Source: Trinickia terrae | GTDB lineage: Bacteria > Pseudomonadota > Gammaproteobacteria > Burkholderiales > Burkholderiaceae | Direction of reading: 5' to 3' | Assembly: GCF_005144415.1 (NCBI RefSeq) | Contig: NZ_SWJE01000010.1 | Coordinates: forward strand, 345,536-409,535 | Length of the DNA: 64,000 bases | Shown here: positions 52,530-61,792 of the stretch, piece after piece | Numbering within the stretch: position 1 is the first letter of the stretch | Layout of the letters: each line of letters starts with the position of its first letter | The notes under the pieces: model-generated | Databases searched by the model: none | What the model saw: only the letters and a program-made list of their open reading frames with translations | Told to the model about the DNA's origin: nothing | Translations under genes and position numbers: made by a program

Positions 52530-54203
52530 TCAGTAATAGGAATTGATGGTCCAACCCGCCGCGACCGGCGTGTTCGGAATCGTCTGACTGCTCTGACCGC
52601 AGAAACTGCTCGTCCACGGCGTCGAGATCACCGAGTAGGTGGCCCAGTTCGTCGTCACCACCACGTAGTAGGTGCCCGCCGCGCCGGATTGGGCGAGCGC
52701 GTTGTTGATGCCGCCCGAGTCGTCGGTCAGGGTCGGACTCTGGCTTTCGGTATGCGCGACGTTGTTCTTGTTGCTGTCGAGAATGTCGACGTCCTGCGAC
52801 AGCTGCGCCTGGTGGCCGGGCTTCGATCCGCACAGGCCGTCGTTCAGGTGCGCCCACGACGCCGCGACGATGATGCCGGGCTTGGTCATCGTCACCTGCT
52901 GCGAAAACACATAGGAGTAGGTGCCGTTCGCCGCGTTGTACGAATACGGCGAGGCCGTGTAGTTCGCCGACGACTGCGCGGTGCAGGAGGGATAGTCGCC
53001 CGCCCCCGCGCCGGACATGACGAGTTGGCAGCCCGTCAGCTGCGACGCCGGCTCGATTTCGCTTTGTGTCTGCCAGATGCCGTTCTGGCACGAGAGCACG
53101 CGGCCCGTCGAATCGGTCGAGACGAGCGTCGTGCTGGCCGCGTTCGAGCAGGCCGCGCCGATCGTCTGCGCATTGCCGAGCGCGAGGTTGCCCGCTTCGT
53201 CCACGGCCAGCGCCTGCCAGGTCGATGTCGACGCGACGTACGTGTACGCGCGGTGCGTCGCCAGCGTCATCCGCACGTCGCCCTCGCCAGGTGACGACAC
53301 CGACGCGAGCGACGCGTAGTCCGCCACCGGTTCGCGCCAGTGATACGCCGCCTGCGGCACCCACTGATCCGTCGACGCAGGCCCCGGTTGGCAAACGACC
53401 ACGTTGCCGGCTGCATCGGCCGTGATCGCGCCCAACTGCGAGCACGCCTGATAGTCCTGGGAGACGGCCTGCTTCGCCAGCACGATCGGCACCTGCATCG
53501 TGTTCGCCGTCGTGTCGCCCGGCACCGCTATCCGGTACAGATAATCCGCGTTCTGCGCCTGCGTGCCGTTGTAGTAGATCAGGCTCGCGACATGGCCCAC
53601 GCCCGTCTTCGTGCCCGAGCACGATGCCCCCGCCGGATTCGGCGAGGCCACCGCCCAGCTGCCGAACGCGCCGTTCGCCGCCCCGCCCGCGTTGTTCATC
53701 GCCTGGATCGAGCCGCCGCCCGACCCCGCGTTCGCGGCGATGAAGCCGAGCTGCGCGTCCGGGATCGTCGTGCCGCCCTCCGTCACCAAGAGCGCCTGCA
53801 GCGCGCCCGCCGTCGACGTGCCGTAGATCAGCAGGCACGGCGTCTGTCCGTAGGCGTTCACGTTGTTCATCGCCGAGGACGTATAGGTCGACATCTGATA
53901 AGCCGAGCCGCTCAGGCTCGCCACCACCGGCGTGGACGTGGTCGCCGCCGCAGCCAGCGCCGAGTAGTTCTGCTGGATCAGCTGCGTGGCCGCCGCCGTC
54001 AACTGCGACTGGTAGAGCGCCGCCTGTTGCGCGCGCGTGTCTTCGAGCATCGAGTTGGTCATCACCGCCACGCCCGCCACCATGATCGCCGCCAGCGCCA
54101 GCGCCGCCAGCATCTCGATCATCGTGAAGCCGAGCATGCGGCCGCGCAGCGGCGCGGCGCGCCGTGCCTGTGCCTGAACGCGAGCGTGGCGCGCCTCAGT
54201 CAT
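52530..54203 (-). CDS. pilV: PilV-like minor pilin/tip adhesin, copy 2
   Basis: 557 residues from the ATG at 54203, which overlaps the pilM stop by eight bases. The prepilin signal is MLGFTMIEMLAALALAAIMV. The first ~240 residues almost equal those of copy 1, and similarity then falls. The last ~170 residues are its own (GLCGSKPGHQAQLSQDVDIL, ending WTINSYY). It is the first of two tandem genes, so a cell could display either tip type. Both copies end with aromatic-rich tails after a Cys-containing loop (SSFCGQSSQTI here, PSYCGTGNNIF in copy 1), suggesting a shared fold for the receptor-binding part. Confidence 0.8.
   Translation of the reverse strand: MTEARHARVQAQARRAAPLRGRMLGFTMIEMLAALALAAIMVAGVAVMTNSMLEDTRAQQAALYQSQLTAAATQLIQQNYSALAAAATTSTPVVASLSGSAYQMSTYTSSAMNNVNAYGQTPCLLIYGTSTAGALQALLVTEGGTTIPDAQLGFIAANAGSGGGSIQAMNNAGGAANGAFGSWAVASPNPAGASCSGTKTGVGHVASLIYYNGTQAQNADYLYRIAVPGDTTANTMQVPIVLAKQAVSQDYQACSQLGAITADAAGNVVVCQPGPASTDQWVPQAAYHWREPVADYASLASVSSPGEGDVRMTLATHRAYTYVASTSTWQALAVDEAGNLALGNAQTIGAACSNAASTTLVSTDSTGRVLSCQNGIWQTQSEIEPASQLTGCQLVMSGAGAGDYPSCTAQSSANYTASPYSYNAANGTYSYVFSQQVTMTKPGIIVAASWAHLNDGLCGSKPGHQAQLSQDVDILDSNKNNVAHTESQSPTLTDDSGGINNALAQSGAAGTYYVVVTTNWATYSVISTPWTSSFCGQSSQTIPNTPVAAGWTINSYY
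53483..54139. repeat. 657-bp direct repeat, copy 2 (pilV 5' part)
   Basis: Partner of 51784-52440. The repeat covers the prepilin signal and the N-terminal ~220 codons. Homologous recombination between copies would delete one gene or swap C-terminal domains. Confidence 0.85.
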
Positions 54204-54675
54204 AGGCCTGCGCCATCCATACCGGCATGCCGTTCGGAATCGTGTTCGCCAGCGCGGGCGGCAGCGGAACCGACGGATTGCCGGGCGACACGATGTTCGC
54301 GCCGAGCGCGACCCCGGCCAGCGCGGAGCCCTGCGCAAGCTGCTCCATGCCGGTGATCGCGACGGTCGCGGAGGCCGCCGTCGCATAGACGACGACGAGA
54401 CTCCCCGCATAGTTCGTGTTCGGCAGGACATAGTTCTGCCAGACCGGGTTCGCGTTGCTTCCGCCGAGATACGGCGCGAGGTTCGCCGCCGGCACGCTGC
54501 CCGCATACGCCGGGTTCGCCAGCGCGAACTGGACGAGGGCCTGCCGGTACAGGCTCATGTTCATCGCGAGCGCCATCGACGACGGGCCTTTCGGCACCGG
54601 CGTCGATTCGGCGTCGAACATCGCGTAGGCGCCGGCGATCATGCTCAAGGCAGCGACGACCCAGATCAGGTACAT
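54196..54675 (-). CDS. pilM: PilM-like type IVb pilus protein
   Basis: 159 residues. One N-terminal membrane segment (MYLIWVVAALSMIAGAYAMF) and a small periplasmic domain. Size and layout match PilM of R64-type pili, an inner-membrane assembly protein. It lies between pilS and the first pilV gene, a position different from R64, where pilM precedes pilN. Confidence 0.7.
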   Translation of the reverse strand: MYLIWVVAALSMIAGAYAMFDAESTPVPKGPSSMALAMNMSLYRQALVQFALANPAYAGSVPAANLAPYLGGSNANPVWQNYVLPNTNYAGSLVVVYATAASATVAITGMEQLAQGSALAGVALGANIVSPGNPSVPLPPALANTIPNGMPVWMAQAYD

Positions 54676-54723
54676 GGACGTTTGCGCGGTTGCGTGCGGG
54701 CGATCATCGGCACGCCGCGGCGC

Positions 54724-55278
54724 TCAGCTCGACGTCCACGTGATGTTCACGGCACCCGTGCCGCAGTCGGTTTGCGCCGTGGAGGGGTCGATCGGCAACG
54801 TGGTGATCGTCGCAGTGCCGACCTTGATCGAAGACCAGCTTCCGCCCGTCGTGACCGCGTTGATGCACACTGCCGGCGGCACATTCTGATATTCAATCGA
54901 GAAATTGGTGGCCGTCCCCGTCACGGTGACACTTCCACCCCAGGTGTCGGTCGCCGTTCCGGTAGACGCCACCGGAACGGTGGCCGGGAACACGCCCGCC
55001 GCCTGCAGGACCGAATTGCTCACGTTCGCATACCCCGCCGTCTGCCCCATGTACAGCTTCTTCACGCCGGCCTGGATGGCGTTGACCTGTTCCGACAGCT
55101 CGTTGGTGCCCGCGGCGTTGAACGCGCCGTTCAGCAGCGCCACCGCGCCGATCACGACGATCGCCGCGATCCCCAGATAGGCGATCGCCTCGAGCAGCGA
55201 TGCGCCGCGCTGTGCGCCCCGCGAACGGCGCGAAATCGGTTTGGAACGAATCGAAGCCCTGGTATTGATGTTTTGCAT
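54724..55278 (-). CDS. pilS: PilS, major type IVb prepilin
   Basis: 184 residues. A long basic leader ends in RGAQRG, followed by ASLLEAIAYLGIAAIVVIGA, so cleavage after the glycine gives a mature pilin with Glu at position 5. Two C-terminal cysteines (AVCINAVTTGG and QTDCGTGAVN) should form the usual disulphide loop. AAGGAG stands before the ATG at 55278; the frame extends upstream without pilin sequence. The operon lacks a prepilin peptidase gene in this window. Confidence 0.9.
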   Translation of the reverse strand: MQNINTRASIRSKPISRRSRGAQRGASLLEAIAYLGIAAIVVIGAVALLNGAFNAAGTNELSEQVNAIQAGVKKLYMGQTAGYANVSNSVLQAAGVFPATVPVASTGTATDTWGGSVTVTGTATNFSIEYQNVPPAVCINAVTTGGSWSSIKVGTATITTLPIDPSTAQTDCGTGAVNITWTSS

Positions 55279-55379
55279 GCTGCACTCCTTCCTTTCGAAA
55301 ATCGGCACGCCGACAAGGCCTGCCATCCGATTGAACAATTCCCCGCTTGCATCCACTTCGATGCCACTCTATTGAAGGC

Positions 55380-56456
55380 TCAGTGCAAGCTCCGAGCCAA
55401 AGACGCAATTTCCTGCTGAATTCCGAAGAAGCCGCTGATGAGCCACGACAGCACGAGCGCCAGCCCGACGATCGCCGCGCCGTTGATGACGCGCATCTGC
55501 GCCTCGATGGTCTCGACGCCTTCGCTGATCCACTCGCTCGCGATCGAATGCAACGCTTCGGCGAATCCTTTGTATTCCGCGTACACGCACAGGTCGTCGA
55601 CGATCTCCGCGGACGGGAACCGGTAGCCCGTGTTCTTCATGGCCTCGCCGACGTTCAACCCCGACTTCACGCCGAACAGCATGTCGTCGATCCGCTGCCG
55701 CAGCCACGGCCGCGCATCGGTCGCGAGCCGCGTGAGCGATTTTTCGACGGTGAAGCCGGCCGCCTGCAGCGACGAAAACGCGACGAGAAAACCGCAGCCG
55801 ACGATCAAGCGATAGATGGAATACGGCGGGTAGCGGTCGAACACGTTGCGCGCCTTGCCGGACCAGCGCGGCATCGAATAGACCAGCAGCGCGAGGAGCA
55901 GCGCGAAGGCGAAGACCCAATAGAGCATCCCGCCCTGCACGAAGAGCGACAGTTCGTAGAGCGAGCGCGCGACGCCGTGCCAGCGCTGCGGGTCGACGAT
56001 GCTCGCAAACCGCGGAATCACGAGCTTGCCGAACAGGTACACGTAGCCGATGGTCATCGCGAGAATCACCACGGGATACGTGAGGCCGCCGACGATCGCC
56101 CCGCGGATGCGGCGGCTGTACTGGACGACGACGCACACATTGACGAGCGACGCCTCGAGGCGCCCCGACTGCTCGCCCGCCATGACGATCATCTGCTCCG
56201 AGTGCGGGACCCACCAGGACATCGCTTCGGCCAGCATGCCGCCGTTCTGCACGACGCGGCGCCAATCCGCGAGCGCCAGCGCGAGCGGCTCGTTCGGCTT
56301 GCGGCCCTCATGCGACGCGCGCATCTCGAGCTCCTCGAGAATCTTGAGCAGCGGCAGCCCGTTCGCGAGCATCTTCGCGATCTTGCGATAGAGGCGCAGA
56401 CGGGCGGAACCCGTCAGCTGCAGGCGCGCCCAGCGGCGATTGAGCTCAAGTGCCAT
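55380..56456 (-). CDS. pilR: PilR, inner-membrane platform protein of the type IVb pilus
   Basis: 358 residues of the GspF/PilC family with three membrane segments (VYLFGKLVIPRF region, MLYWVFAFALLLALLVYSMP, IVGLALVLSWLISGFFGIQQ). It couples the assembly ATPase to pilin polymerisation. The start overlaps the pilQ stop by 11 bases, indicating translational coupling. Confidence 0.9.
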   Translation of the reverse strand: MALELNRRWARLQLTGSARLRLYRKIAKMLANGLPLLKILEELEMRASHEGRKPNEPLALALADWRRVVQNGGMLAEAMSWWVPHSEQMIVMAGEQSGRLEASLVNVCVVVQYSRRIRGAIVGGLTYPVVILAMTIGYVYLFGKLVIPRFASIVDPQRWHGVARSLYELSLFVQGGMLYWVFAFALLLALLVYSMPRWSGKARNVFDRYPPYSIYRLIVGCGFLVAFSSLQAAGFTVEKSLTRLATDARPWLRQRIDDMLFGVKSGLNVGEAMKNTGYRFPSAEIVDDLCVYAEYKGFAEALHSIASEWISEGVETIEAQMRVINGAAIVGLALVLSWLISGFFGIQQEIASLARSLH

Positions 56457-58182
56457 AGCCGTTTTCGAGCGAGAGCGAACGCAAGCCGTTGCCTTGCGTA
56501 AACGGTCCGACCACGCGCTCCGCCATGCGCGGATCGACGAGGCCCGCGGCCACCTTCTCGAGCGCGTGCTGCGCGACGGTCTTCCCGCCGAGCTGGGTGA
56601 GCCAGTACTGATGCGCGTCGGCCTTGCGTCCCGCGCGCAGCAGCTCGCAGAACTCGGCGTCCGTGTGGATCACCTCGGCCACCACCGTGCGCCCGACCGT
56701 GCCGTTCTTGCAGTGCGGGCAACCGGGCCCCGCGATGCGGACCTGCTCGAAGCTCGGGCCGACCGCCCGCTTCACGCGCGCGACGAGCCCCATGTCGAGC
56801 TGTCCCAGCGCCTGCGCGAACGGACGCGAGCAATGCGGGCACAGCAGCTTCACGAGGCGCTGGCTGATGAGGCCGGTCACGAGCGACTCGTCGGTCACCA
56901 TCGCGATCGGCAAGCCGAGATCGACGAGGCGATCGATGATCGCGAGCGCGCCGTTCGCATGCACGGTCGTCCAGACCTGGTGGCCCGTCATCGCCGCGCG
57001 CAGCGCGCTTTGCGCGGACGCGCGGTCGCGCATCTCGCCGATCATGATCGTGTCGGGATCGAGCCGCATCGCGTTGGAGATCGCGGCCGCGAACGCGAGC
57101 GAGCGCGCCTCCTCGGTCGTCGCATTGACCACGGGTGTCTGGATCGCCCCCTCGATCGGGTACTCGACCGGGTCCTCCACCGTGATGACGTGGATCGAGC
57201 CCGCCATCTCGCGCAGCTGCTTCGTGAGCGTGCGCTGCAGCGTCGTCGACTTGCCCGAGCCCGTGGGGCCGCTGATGATGTTCATGCCGTGCGGCTGCTG
57301 CGTGAGCAGGTCGAACGCGGCGGCCTGGGCCGTCGTGAAGCCGAGCTCGGTCAGCTCCGTCGATTCGCCCGCGTCGTTGTACAGCAGTCGCAGCACCATC
57401 ACGCTGCCGACGCTCGTCGGCGCCGTCGCGATCCGCACGCCGAAGAGCCCGTCGGGCAGCTTGTCGCGATCGCCGATGGCCGCGTCCTGCCGCTCGTTCG
57501 GCTTGTAGGTGTTGTCCGATACGCTCGACATCGCGGCGTAGAGCGTCGCGAGCAGCCGCTCGCCGTACTCGCGCGTCTGCTCCGAGACGCGCACGAGCTC
57601 GTTGTGGATGCGGAACAGGATATCCGTGCTGAAGCGATTGACGCGGATATGGATGTCCGACGCGCGTTCGTCGCAGGCGCGCGAGATCAGGTTCTTCGCC
57701 ACCACCTGCATCTGCGTGTGGTCGATGCGCTCGGCGCTGCCGTCGCGGCGCTGGCCCTGGTAGGCGCGCCGGACCGCATCGAGGCTCACGAGCCGCGTCG
57801 CGTAGCGGCAGTTCAGGCGCTCGAGCCGCGCGCAATACGAGAGCACGAACGGATTCATCTCGTGCCCTTCGGCGACGAGCAGCGTGCCGTCGTCGAGCAG
57901 GCAGAGGAACTTGCGCTCCTCGACGCTCGCCGCGTATTCGCCGCTATCCGACAACGGCCGCGCCGTCGCGGAAACGGAGGCCGGCGGAGCTGGCGGCACC
58001 GGCGCGGGAGCGTTCGCGGGCGCCGCGCTCGGCGCCGGCTCGCGCGGCGCGGCGGCGGCCGTGGTGGGAGCGAGAACCGGCGCCGCCGAGGCGTCGGCCG
58101 CGAGCGGCTTCACCGCGCGGGTCAGGATCAGCGGCGTCACGCCTTTGGGAGGCTCGCCGGAAGGTACGAAGGGGCTCGCCAT
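56446..58182 (-). CDS. pilQ: PilQ, type IVb pilus assembly ATPase
   Basis: 578 residues of the PilB/GspE family. Residues ~1-100 are a Pro/Ala-rich extension. Walker A is ISGPTGSGKSTTLQRTL, the Asp box IHVITVEDPVEYPIEG, Walker B TIMIGEMRDRASAQSA and the His box VWTTVHANGALA. A tetracysteine zinc site (CPHCSRP and CPHCKNG) marks it as an extension-type ATPase. It powers pilin insertion from the cytosol together with PilR. Confidence 0.93.
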   Translation of the reverse strand: MASPFVPSGEPPKGVTPLILTRAVKPLAADASAAPVLAPTTAAAAPREPAPSAAPANAPAPVPPAPPASVSATARPLSDSGEYAASVEERKFLCLLDDGTLLVAEGHEMNPFVLSYCARLERLNCRYATRLVSLDAVRRAYQGQRRDGSAERIDHTQMQVVAKNLISRACDERASDIHIRVNRFSTDILFRIHNELVRVSEQTREYGERLLATLYAAMSSVSDNTYKPNERQDAAIGDRDKLPDGLFGVRIATAPTSVGSVMVLRLLYNDAGESTELTELGFTTAQAAAFDLLTQQPHGMNIISGPTGSGKSTTLQRTLTKQLREMAGSIHVITVEDPVEYPIEGAIQTPVVNATTEEARSLAFAAAISNAMRLDPDTIMIGEMRDRASAQSALRAAMTGHQVWTTVHANGALAIIDRLVDLGLPIAMVTDESLVTGLISQRLVKLLCPHCSRPFAQALGQLDMGLVARVKRAVGPSFEQVRIAGPGCPHCKNGTVGRTVVAEVIHTDAEFCELLRAGRKADAHQYWLTQLGGKTVAQHALEKVAAGLVDPRMAERVVGPFTQGNGLRSLSLENGYGT

Positions 58183-58187
58183 GATGA

Positions 58188-58745
58188 TTACCTCGACGGC
58201 ATGGGCAAGGTGGGGATCGGCGGCACGCCGCCCGGCCCGGCGTTGTTCGCCGCGAGGCTGCGCGCGCCCCCGTGCGCAGGCATCGAGACGGTGAGCGTCG
58301 TGCGGCGGCCATCCTGCCCCGCGAGCACCACGGCGCCCGAGCGGATCTGCACGACGCGCATGCCGTCCGGCAGCGTGTCGCCGGCCCGCACGTCGAACTC
58401 CGAGCCGTCGCTCGACGCAAGCGTCGCGCTCATCGCCTTGCCGAGGCTTTGCGTCGCGAGCAGCGACACCTCGCCATATGTCACGGGGTTGCCCATCCGG
58501 TGCAGCGTCTGCTCGCGCTCGGCCACCTGCGCCTGCGCGTCGAGCTTCTTGAGCTGGGCCTTGAGCAGCAGCGTGTCTTCCTGCAGCCGCATCAGTTCGT
58601 TCGCGGCCTGCATGGCGGCGGCCGTCGGCTGGACGGATACGCGCGTCCCGGCGTCGGCCGCCGGCGCGCTGGCTTCAGCAAGCGCCGCCGCCGGGCAGGA
58701 GAACGCACACGCCAGCGCCAATATGGTCAATGCATCATTTCTCAT
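58188..58745 (-). CDS. pilP: PilP, type IVb pilus biogenesis protein
   Basis: 185 residues. Signal peptide (ALTILALACAFSCPAAALAE), a coiled-coil-like stretch (MRLQEDTLLLKAQLKKLDAQ) and a C-terminal domain with GDTLPDGMRVVQIRSGAVVL, the hallmark of PilP/GspC-type domains that contact the secretin. The ATG at 58745 is inside the 3' end of pilO (11-base overlap). Confidence 0.85.
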   Translation of the reverse strand: MRNDALTILALACAFSCPAAALAEASAPAADAGTRVSVQPTAAAMQAANELMRLQEDTLLLKAQLKKLDAQAQVAEREQTLHRMGNPVTYGEVSLLATQSLGKAMSATLASSDGSEFDVRAGDTLPDGMRVVQIRSGAVVLAGQDGRRTTLTVSMPAHGGARSLAANNAGPGGVPPIPTLPMPSR

Positions 58746-60048
58746 AGAGCACTCCGTCGAGGGTCCATTGCCCGGACTTGTAGGAAAGCGTCTCGATGCG
58801 CACACCAGGCTCGTCGAGATACTTGATCAAGCTGTCGGGCCGCACTTCGCCGAGCTGCGCCGACATGCGCCACACCTGCCAGGCGGGCCCCGCCGCGCCC
58901 GTTCCCGGATGCAGCTGGTCCAGCGTCTGCGCCGCGAGACTCTTCTGCTGCGCGCTGGGCGCCTGCAGCGCGAACGTGAGGCCGATGCCGAGCAACTGGA
59001 ACGAGGACAACATGCGCAGCCGCACGCCGTGGATCCCGTCGATCACTTCGTCGCCACCCGGGCGCAACGACATCGGCTCGACGTACGTCGCGTGCTCGCC
59101 GTTGCTGTCGATGGTGGCGTGCGGCTCGGCCGCCATCACCATCGCCACGTTCGATCCGCCGCGCGACCAGCTGTAGCTGACGTTCGTCGCCCTGCACACA
59201 TATTCGTCGAGCTCCCAGCCCCCCGGCGCGATGTTCGCGAAGCGATCGACGCACGAGCGAACGAAGTCGCCCGGCGACGGCTCGCTCGCCCACGGGTGCG
59301 AGGGCTCGGGCGGCGCGCTCGGCTTCGGCGGATGCAGCCGCAGTTGCTGGCGCACGCGCTCGAACGCCGCCAGGCGTTCCTGCTCGAGCTTGTGACGGCG
59401 ATAGGCTATCGCCCCTCCCACCGCCACCCCGAGCACGATAACCGCCAAGGCGGCCGCGGCGACCATGCGCCACGGCACACGCCGCGTCACGCGCCCGAGA
59501 TTCAGCCAGCGCGGCAGAAGCAGCTTGCCGCCGCGGCGCGGCAGCAGCTCCTCGATGCTCCGCGCGTAGAAATTGTGAAACCCCTGCACCTCGAGCTGCG
59601 AATCGCCGATCACGACGTTCCAGCCGCCGAGGCTGTAATCGCTATGCAGGCGCTCGAACACCTCCTCGCTCGCGCCCACCCAGTCGCCATTCGGCAGGAA
59701 CGCGCCGTCGCGCACCGCGAAATACGCCCAGCGCCCGTCCGGCAGATGGAACGCGCCGAGCCAGTTCGGCGCGGGCTGCTGGCGGCCGTCGTAGAACGCG
59801 CCTTCGGTCGCGATCACCTTCGACACCAGCGCGCCGAGCGACGGCACGCCGAGCTGCGCGCCCTCGCGCGTGCTCGCGAACCCCGCGCCCGCGAAGCTGC
59901 GGTCGATGCGCAGCACCATCGCGTCGAAATTCAGACGCGCGGCGAGCTCCACCGCCTCGGCGCGCAACGCGTGCCGGCGCGACAGCGATTGCCAGAACAG
60001 GCCGCAAATGAAGCGCTGACGGCCGATCTGGATGACTTGCGTCGCCAT
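58735..60048 (-). CDS. pilO: PilO, type IVb pilus biogenesis protein
   Basis: 437 residues. The cytosolic N-terminal part resembles the actin-like/PilM-type fold (IGRQRFICGLFWQSLSRRHA, GAFHLPDGRWAYFAVRDGAF), with one membrane helix (AAAALAVIVLGVAVGGAIAY) and a periplasmic C-terminal domain. This is the R64 PilO layout. AGGAG lies eight bases before the ATG at 60048; an earlier ATG at 60084 overlaps pilN but has no such signal. Confidence 0.85.
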   Translation of the reverse strand: MATQVIQIGRQRFICGLFWQSLSRRHALRAEAVELAARLNFDAMVLRIDRSFAGAGFASTREGAQLGVPSLGALVSKVIATEGAFYDGRQQPAPNWLGAFHLPDGRWAYFAVRDGAFLPNGDWVGASEEVFERLHSDYSLGGWNVVIGDSQLEVQGFHNFYARSIEELLPRRGGKLLLPRWLNLGRVTRRVPWRMVAAAALAVIVLGVAVGGAIAYRRHKLEQERLAAFERVRQQLRLHPPKPSAPPEPSHPWASEPSPGDFVRSCVDRFANIAPGGWELDEYVCRATNVSYSWSRGGSNVAMVMAAEPHATIDSNGEHATYVEPMSLRPGGDEVIDGIHGVRLRMLSSFQLLGIGLTFALQAPSAQQKSLAAQTLDQLHPGTGAAGPAWQVWRMSAQLGEVRPDSLIKYLDEPGVRIETLSYKSGQWTLDGVLYEK

Positions 60049-60073
60049 GACCGATCTCCTGCCTATGCTCGCT

Positions 60074-61792
60074 TCAAGCGCCATTCGTCGTGATCGGCGA
60101 CAGCAGGATGACGATCACCTCGCGCGAGTGGTCGGCATTGAAGCCGCCGCCCAGCGCGTAATTTCCGGGCGTGCCGATGCCCTGCCGGTTGCCTTGGTCG
60201 TTGACGCCTTCGTAGCCGCTGATGACGAGCGTCTGCCCCGACTTCACCGCGATGCGCTGCAGGAAGTTGCGCGTATCGACCGTCGGCAGCTGGATCGTCT
60301 GCCCGCCGCTCGTGAAGTTCTGCAGATTGGCGAGCGACGAGATGTTCGAATAGAACTGCATCATCACCGTGCCGTCGTTGAGAATGTGCGGCAGCACCGT
60401 CAGGTTGAAACCGGTCGTGACGGTGCCCGCCGTCAGCGACGTCTGGGTGCCGACGTTGAGCGTGGCCGTCGTCGAAACCTGCGCCACATAGCCTTGCTGC
60501 TCAGCCACCTGCACCGGCACGGGCTGATCGTTCAAGGTCGTGATCGAGGCGGAGGTCTTGCGGCGCACGGTGCCCTGCACCGAGAGCGCCTTGATGACCG
60601 CGTTCGTCGTGTTCGCGCGGCTCGACGGGCTGATGACCGTCGCCGACAGCGAGTTGTTGTTCTGGATCAGGCTCGAGAACGCGGTCGTGATGCCGAACTG
60701 CGTGCCGAGCGCCTGGTACACGGCGTTCCAGTTGATGCCGTAGCTGTCGTCTGCAGAAAGCGTGACGGACAGCACCGTGACGTTGATCAGCACCTGCCGC
60801 GACAGCACGCTGTTCTGCTGCTCCATGAACTCGCCGACATGCTCGAGCACGTCGGGCGTGTCCGTCACCGAAATCGATCCGGTCGCGGGCGAGGTCACGA
60901 CGGAGCCGGCCGGCGACAGCATCGACTTGATGGCGCTCTGCAAGCCGCTATAGACCGAAAGCTGGGCGTTCATCGTGATGTTGGCGGTGTTGTCCGACGA
61001 GACCGCCGGCGACGAGTTCGATCCCGAGCCGCCGGCGCCTCCGCCTCCTCCTCCGGTCGCGCCGCCGCCGCTCCCGCCCGAGATGCCGCCAGTGTTGCTC
61101 GCGCCGCTCACGACGTTGGTGTCGAGCTTCGAATCGCCGGGAATCGCGACGACCTGGAACACGCGGGTGGCCGTGTAGTAGAAGACGATCGAGCCGTCCT
61201 CGTACTTCCAGTAGACGCCGAAGCGCGCGGCGGCCGTGTCGAGCAGGCCGCGCAGCGTGCCGCTCGGATAGACGATGTGAACGGGCGCCGGCGACGCGGC
61301 GGCGAGCATCGCCTGCCCCGCGGCCGCGAGCTGCGGCGACGGGCCTTGCAGGAGCCCCGCGGGCAACGGCGGCATGAGCCCGGCGGAACCCGCGGCCGGC
61401 GCGGCGCCAGACTGCCCGGCGCGCGAGGCGGCCTCCTCGGTGCCCGGCGCAACTTTCGCCGGCACCCGCACGAGACGCGAAATGCGGTCGGCGAACACCC
61501 TCAGCGAATCGACGGTGCCGTCGAAGCTGGCCGGTTCGTCGAACAGCTTGGGCTGCACGGATTTCGATGCGAGCTTGAGCGTCTTGCCCGACAGCCAGAG
61601 CTCGTCCTTGACGATCACGCCGTCGGTGTCGACTTCGCGGTTATTGCCTGCCGCGGTCTTGCCGAGCGCCTTGTCCGCGCGCGCGGCGTCTTCCTGCGTG
61701 CCGCGCTCGATCTTGTCCAGCAGCCCGGTGCAACCCGCCAGCAGCGACAGGCACGCCGTGAGGGCAACGATATGGCGACCCAGCCTGCTCAT
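60074..61792 (-). CDS. pilN: PilN, outer-membrane lipoprotein secretin of the type IVb pilus
   Basis: 572 residues. Lipobox in TACLSLLAGCTGLLDKIERG. Residues ~95-270 are the N-domains with an Ala/Pro and then a long Gly/Ser linker. The C-terminal half is a complete secretin domain (LINVTVLSVTLSADDSYGIN, TTGFNLTVLPHILNDGTVMM, IAVKSGQTLVISGYEGVNDQ, SREVIVILLSPITT). It forms the pore for the pilus. The start overlaps the pilL stop by four bases. Confidence 0.92.
   Translation of the reverse strand: MSRLGRHIVALTACLSLLAGCTGLLDKIERGTQEDAARADKALGKTAAGNNREVDTDGVIVKDELWLSGKTLKLASKSVQPKLFDEPASFDGTVDSLRVFADRISRLVRVPAKVAPGTEEAASRAGQSGAAPAAGSAGLMPPLPAGLLQGPSPQLAAAGQAMLAAASPAPVHIVYPSGTLRGLLDTAAARFGVYWKYEDGSIVFYYTATRVFQVVAIPGDSKLDTNVVSGASNTGGISGGSGGGATGGGGGGAGGSGSNSSPAVSSDNTANITMNAQLSVYSGLQSAIKSMLSPAGSVVTSPATGSISVTDTPDVLEHVGEFMEQQNSVLSRQVLINVTVLSVTLSADDSYGINWNAVYQALGTQFGITTAFSSLIQNNNSLSATVISPSSRANTTNAVIKALSVQGTVRRKTSASITTLNDQPVPVQVAEQQGYVAQVSTTATLNVGTQTSLTAGTVTTGFNLTVLPHILNDGTVMMQFYSNISSLANLQNFTSGGQTIQLPTVDTRNFLQRIAVKSGQTLVISGYEGVNDQGNRQGIGTPGNYALGGGFNADHSREVIVILLSPITTNGA

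Noticed and set aside
50795..54203. Shufflon (site-specific inversion) at pilV
   Set aside because: No short inverted sfx-like repeats and no rci-type recombinase gene are visible; the two genes are complete and in the same direction.
56440..60093. 1217-codon plus-strand open frame across the pil operon
   Set aside because: Antisense shadow of pilQ, pilP and pilO; no ribosome binding site and no protein-like pattern.
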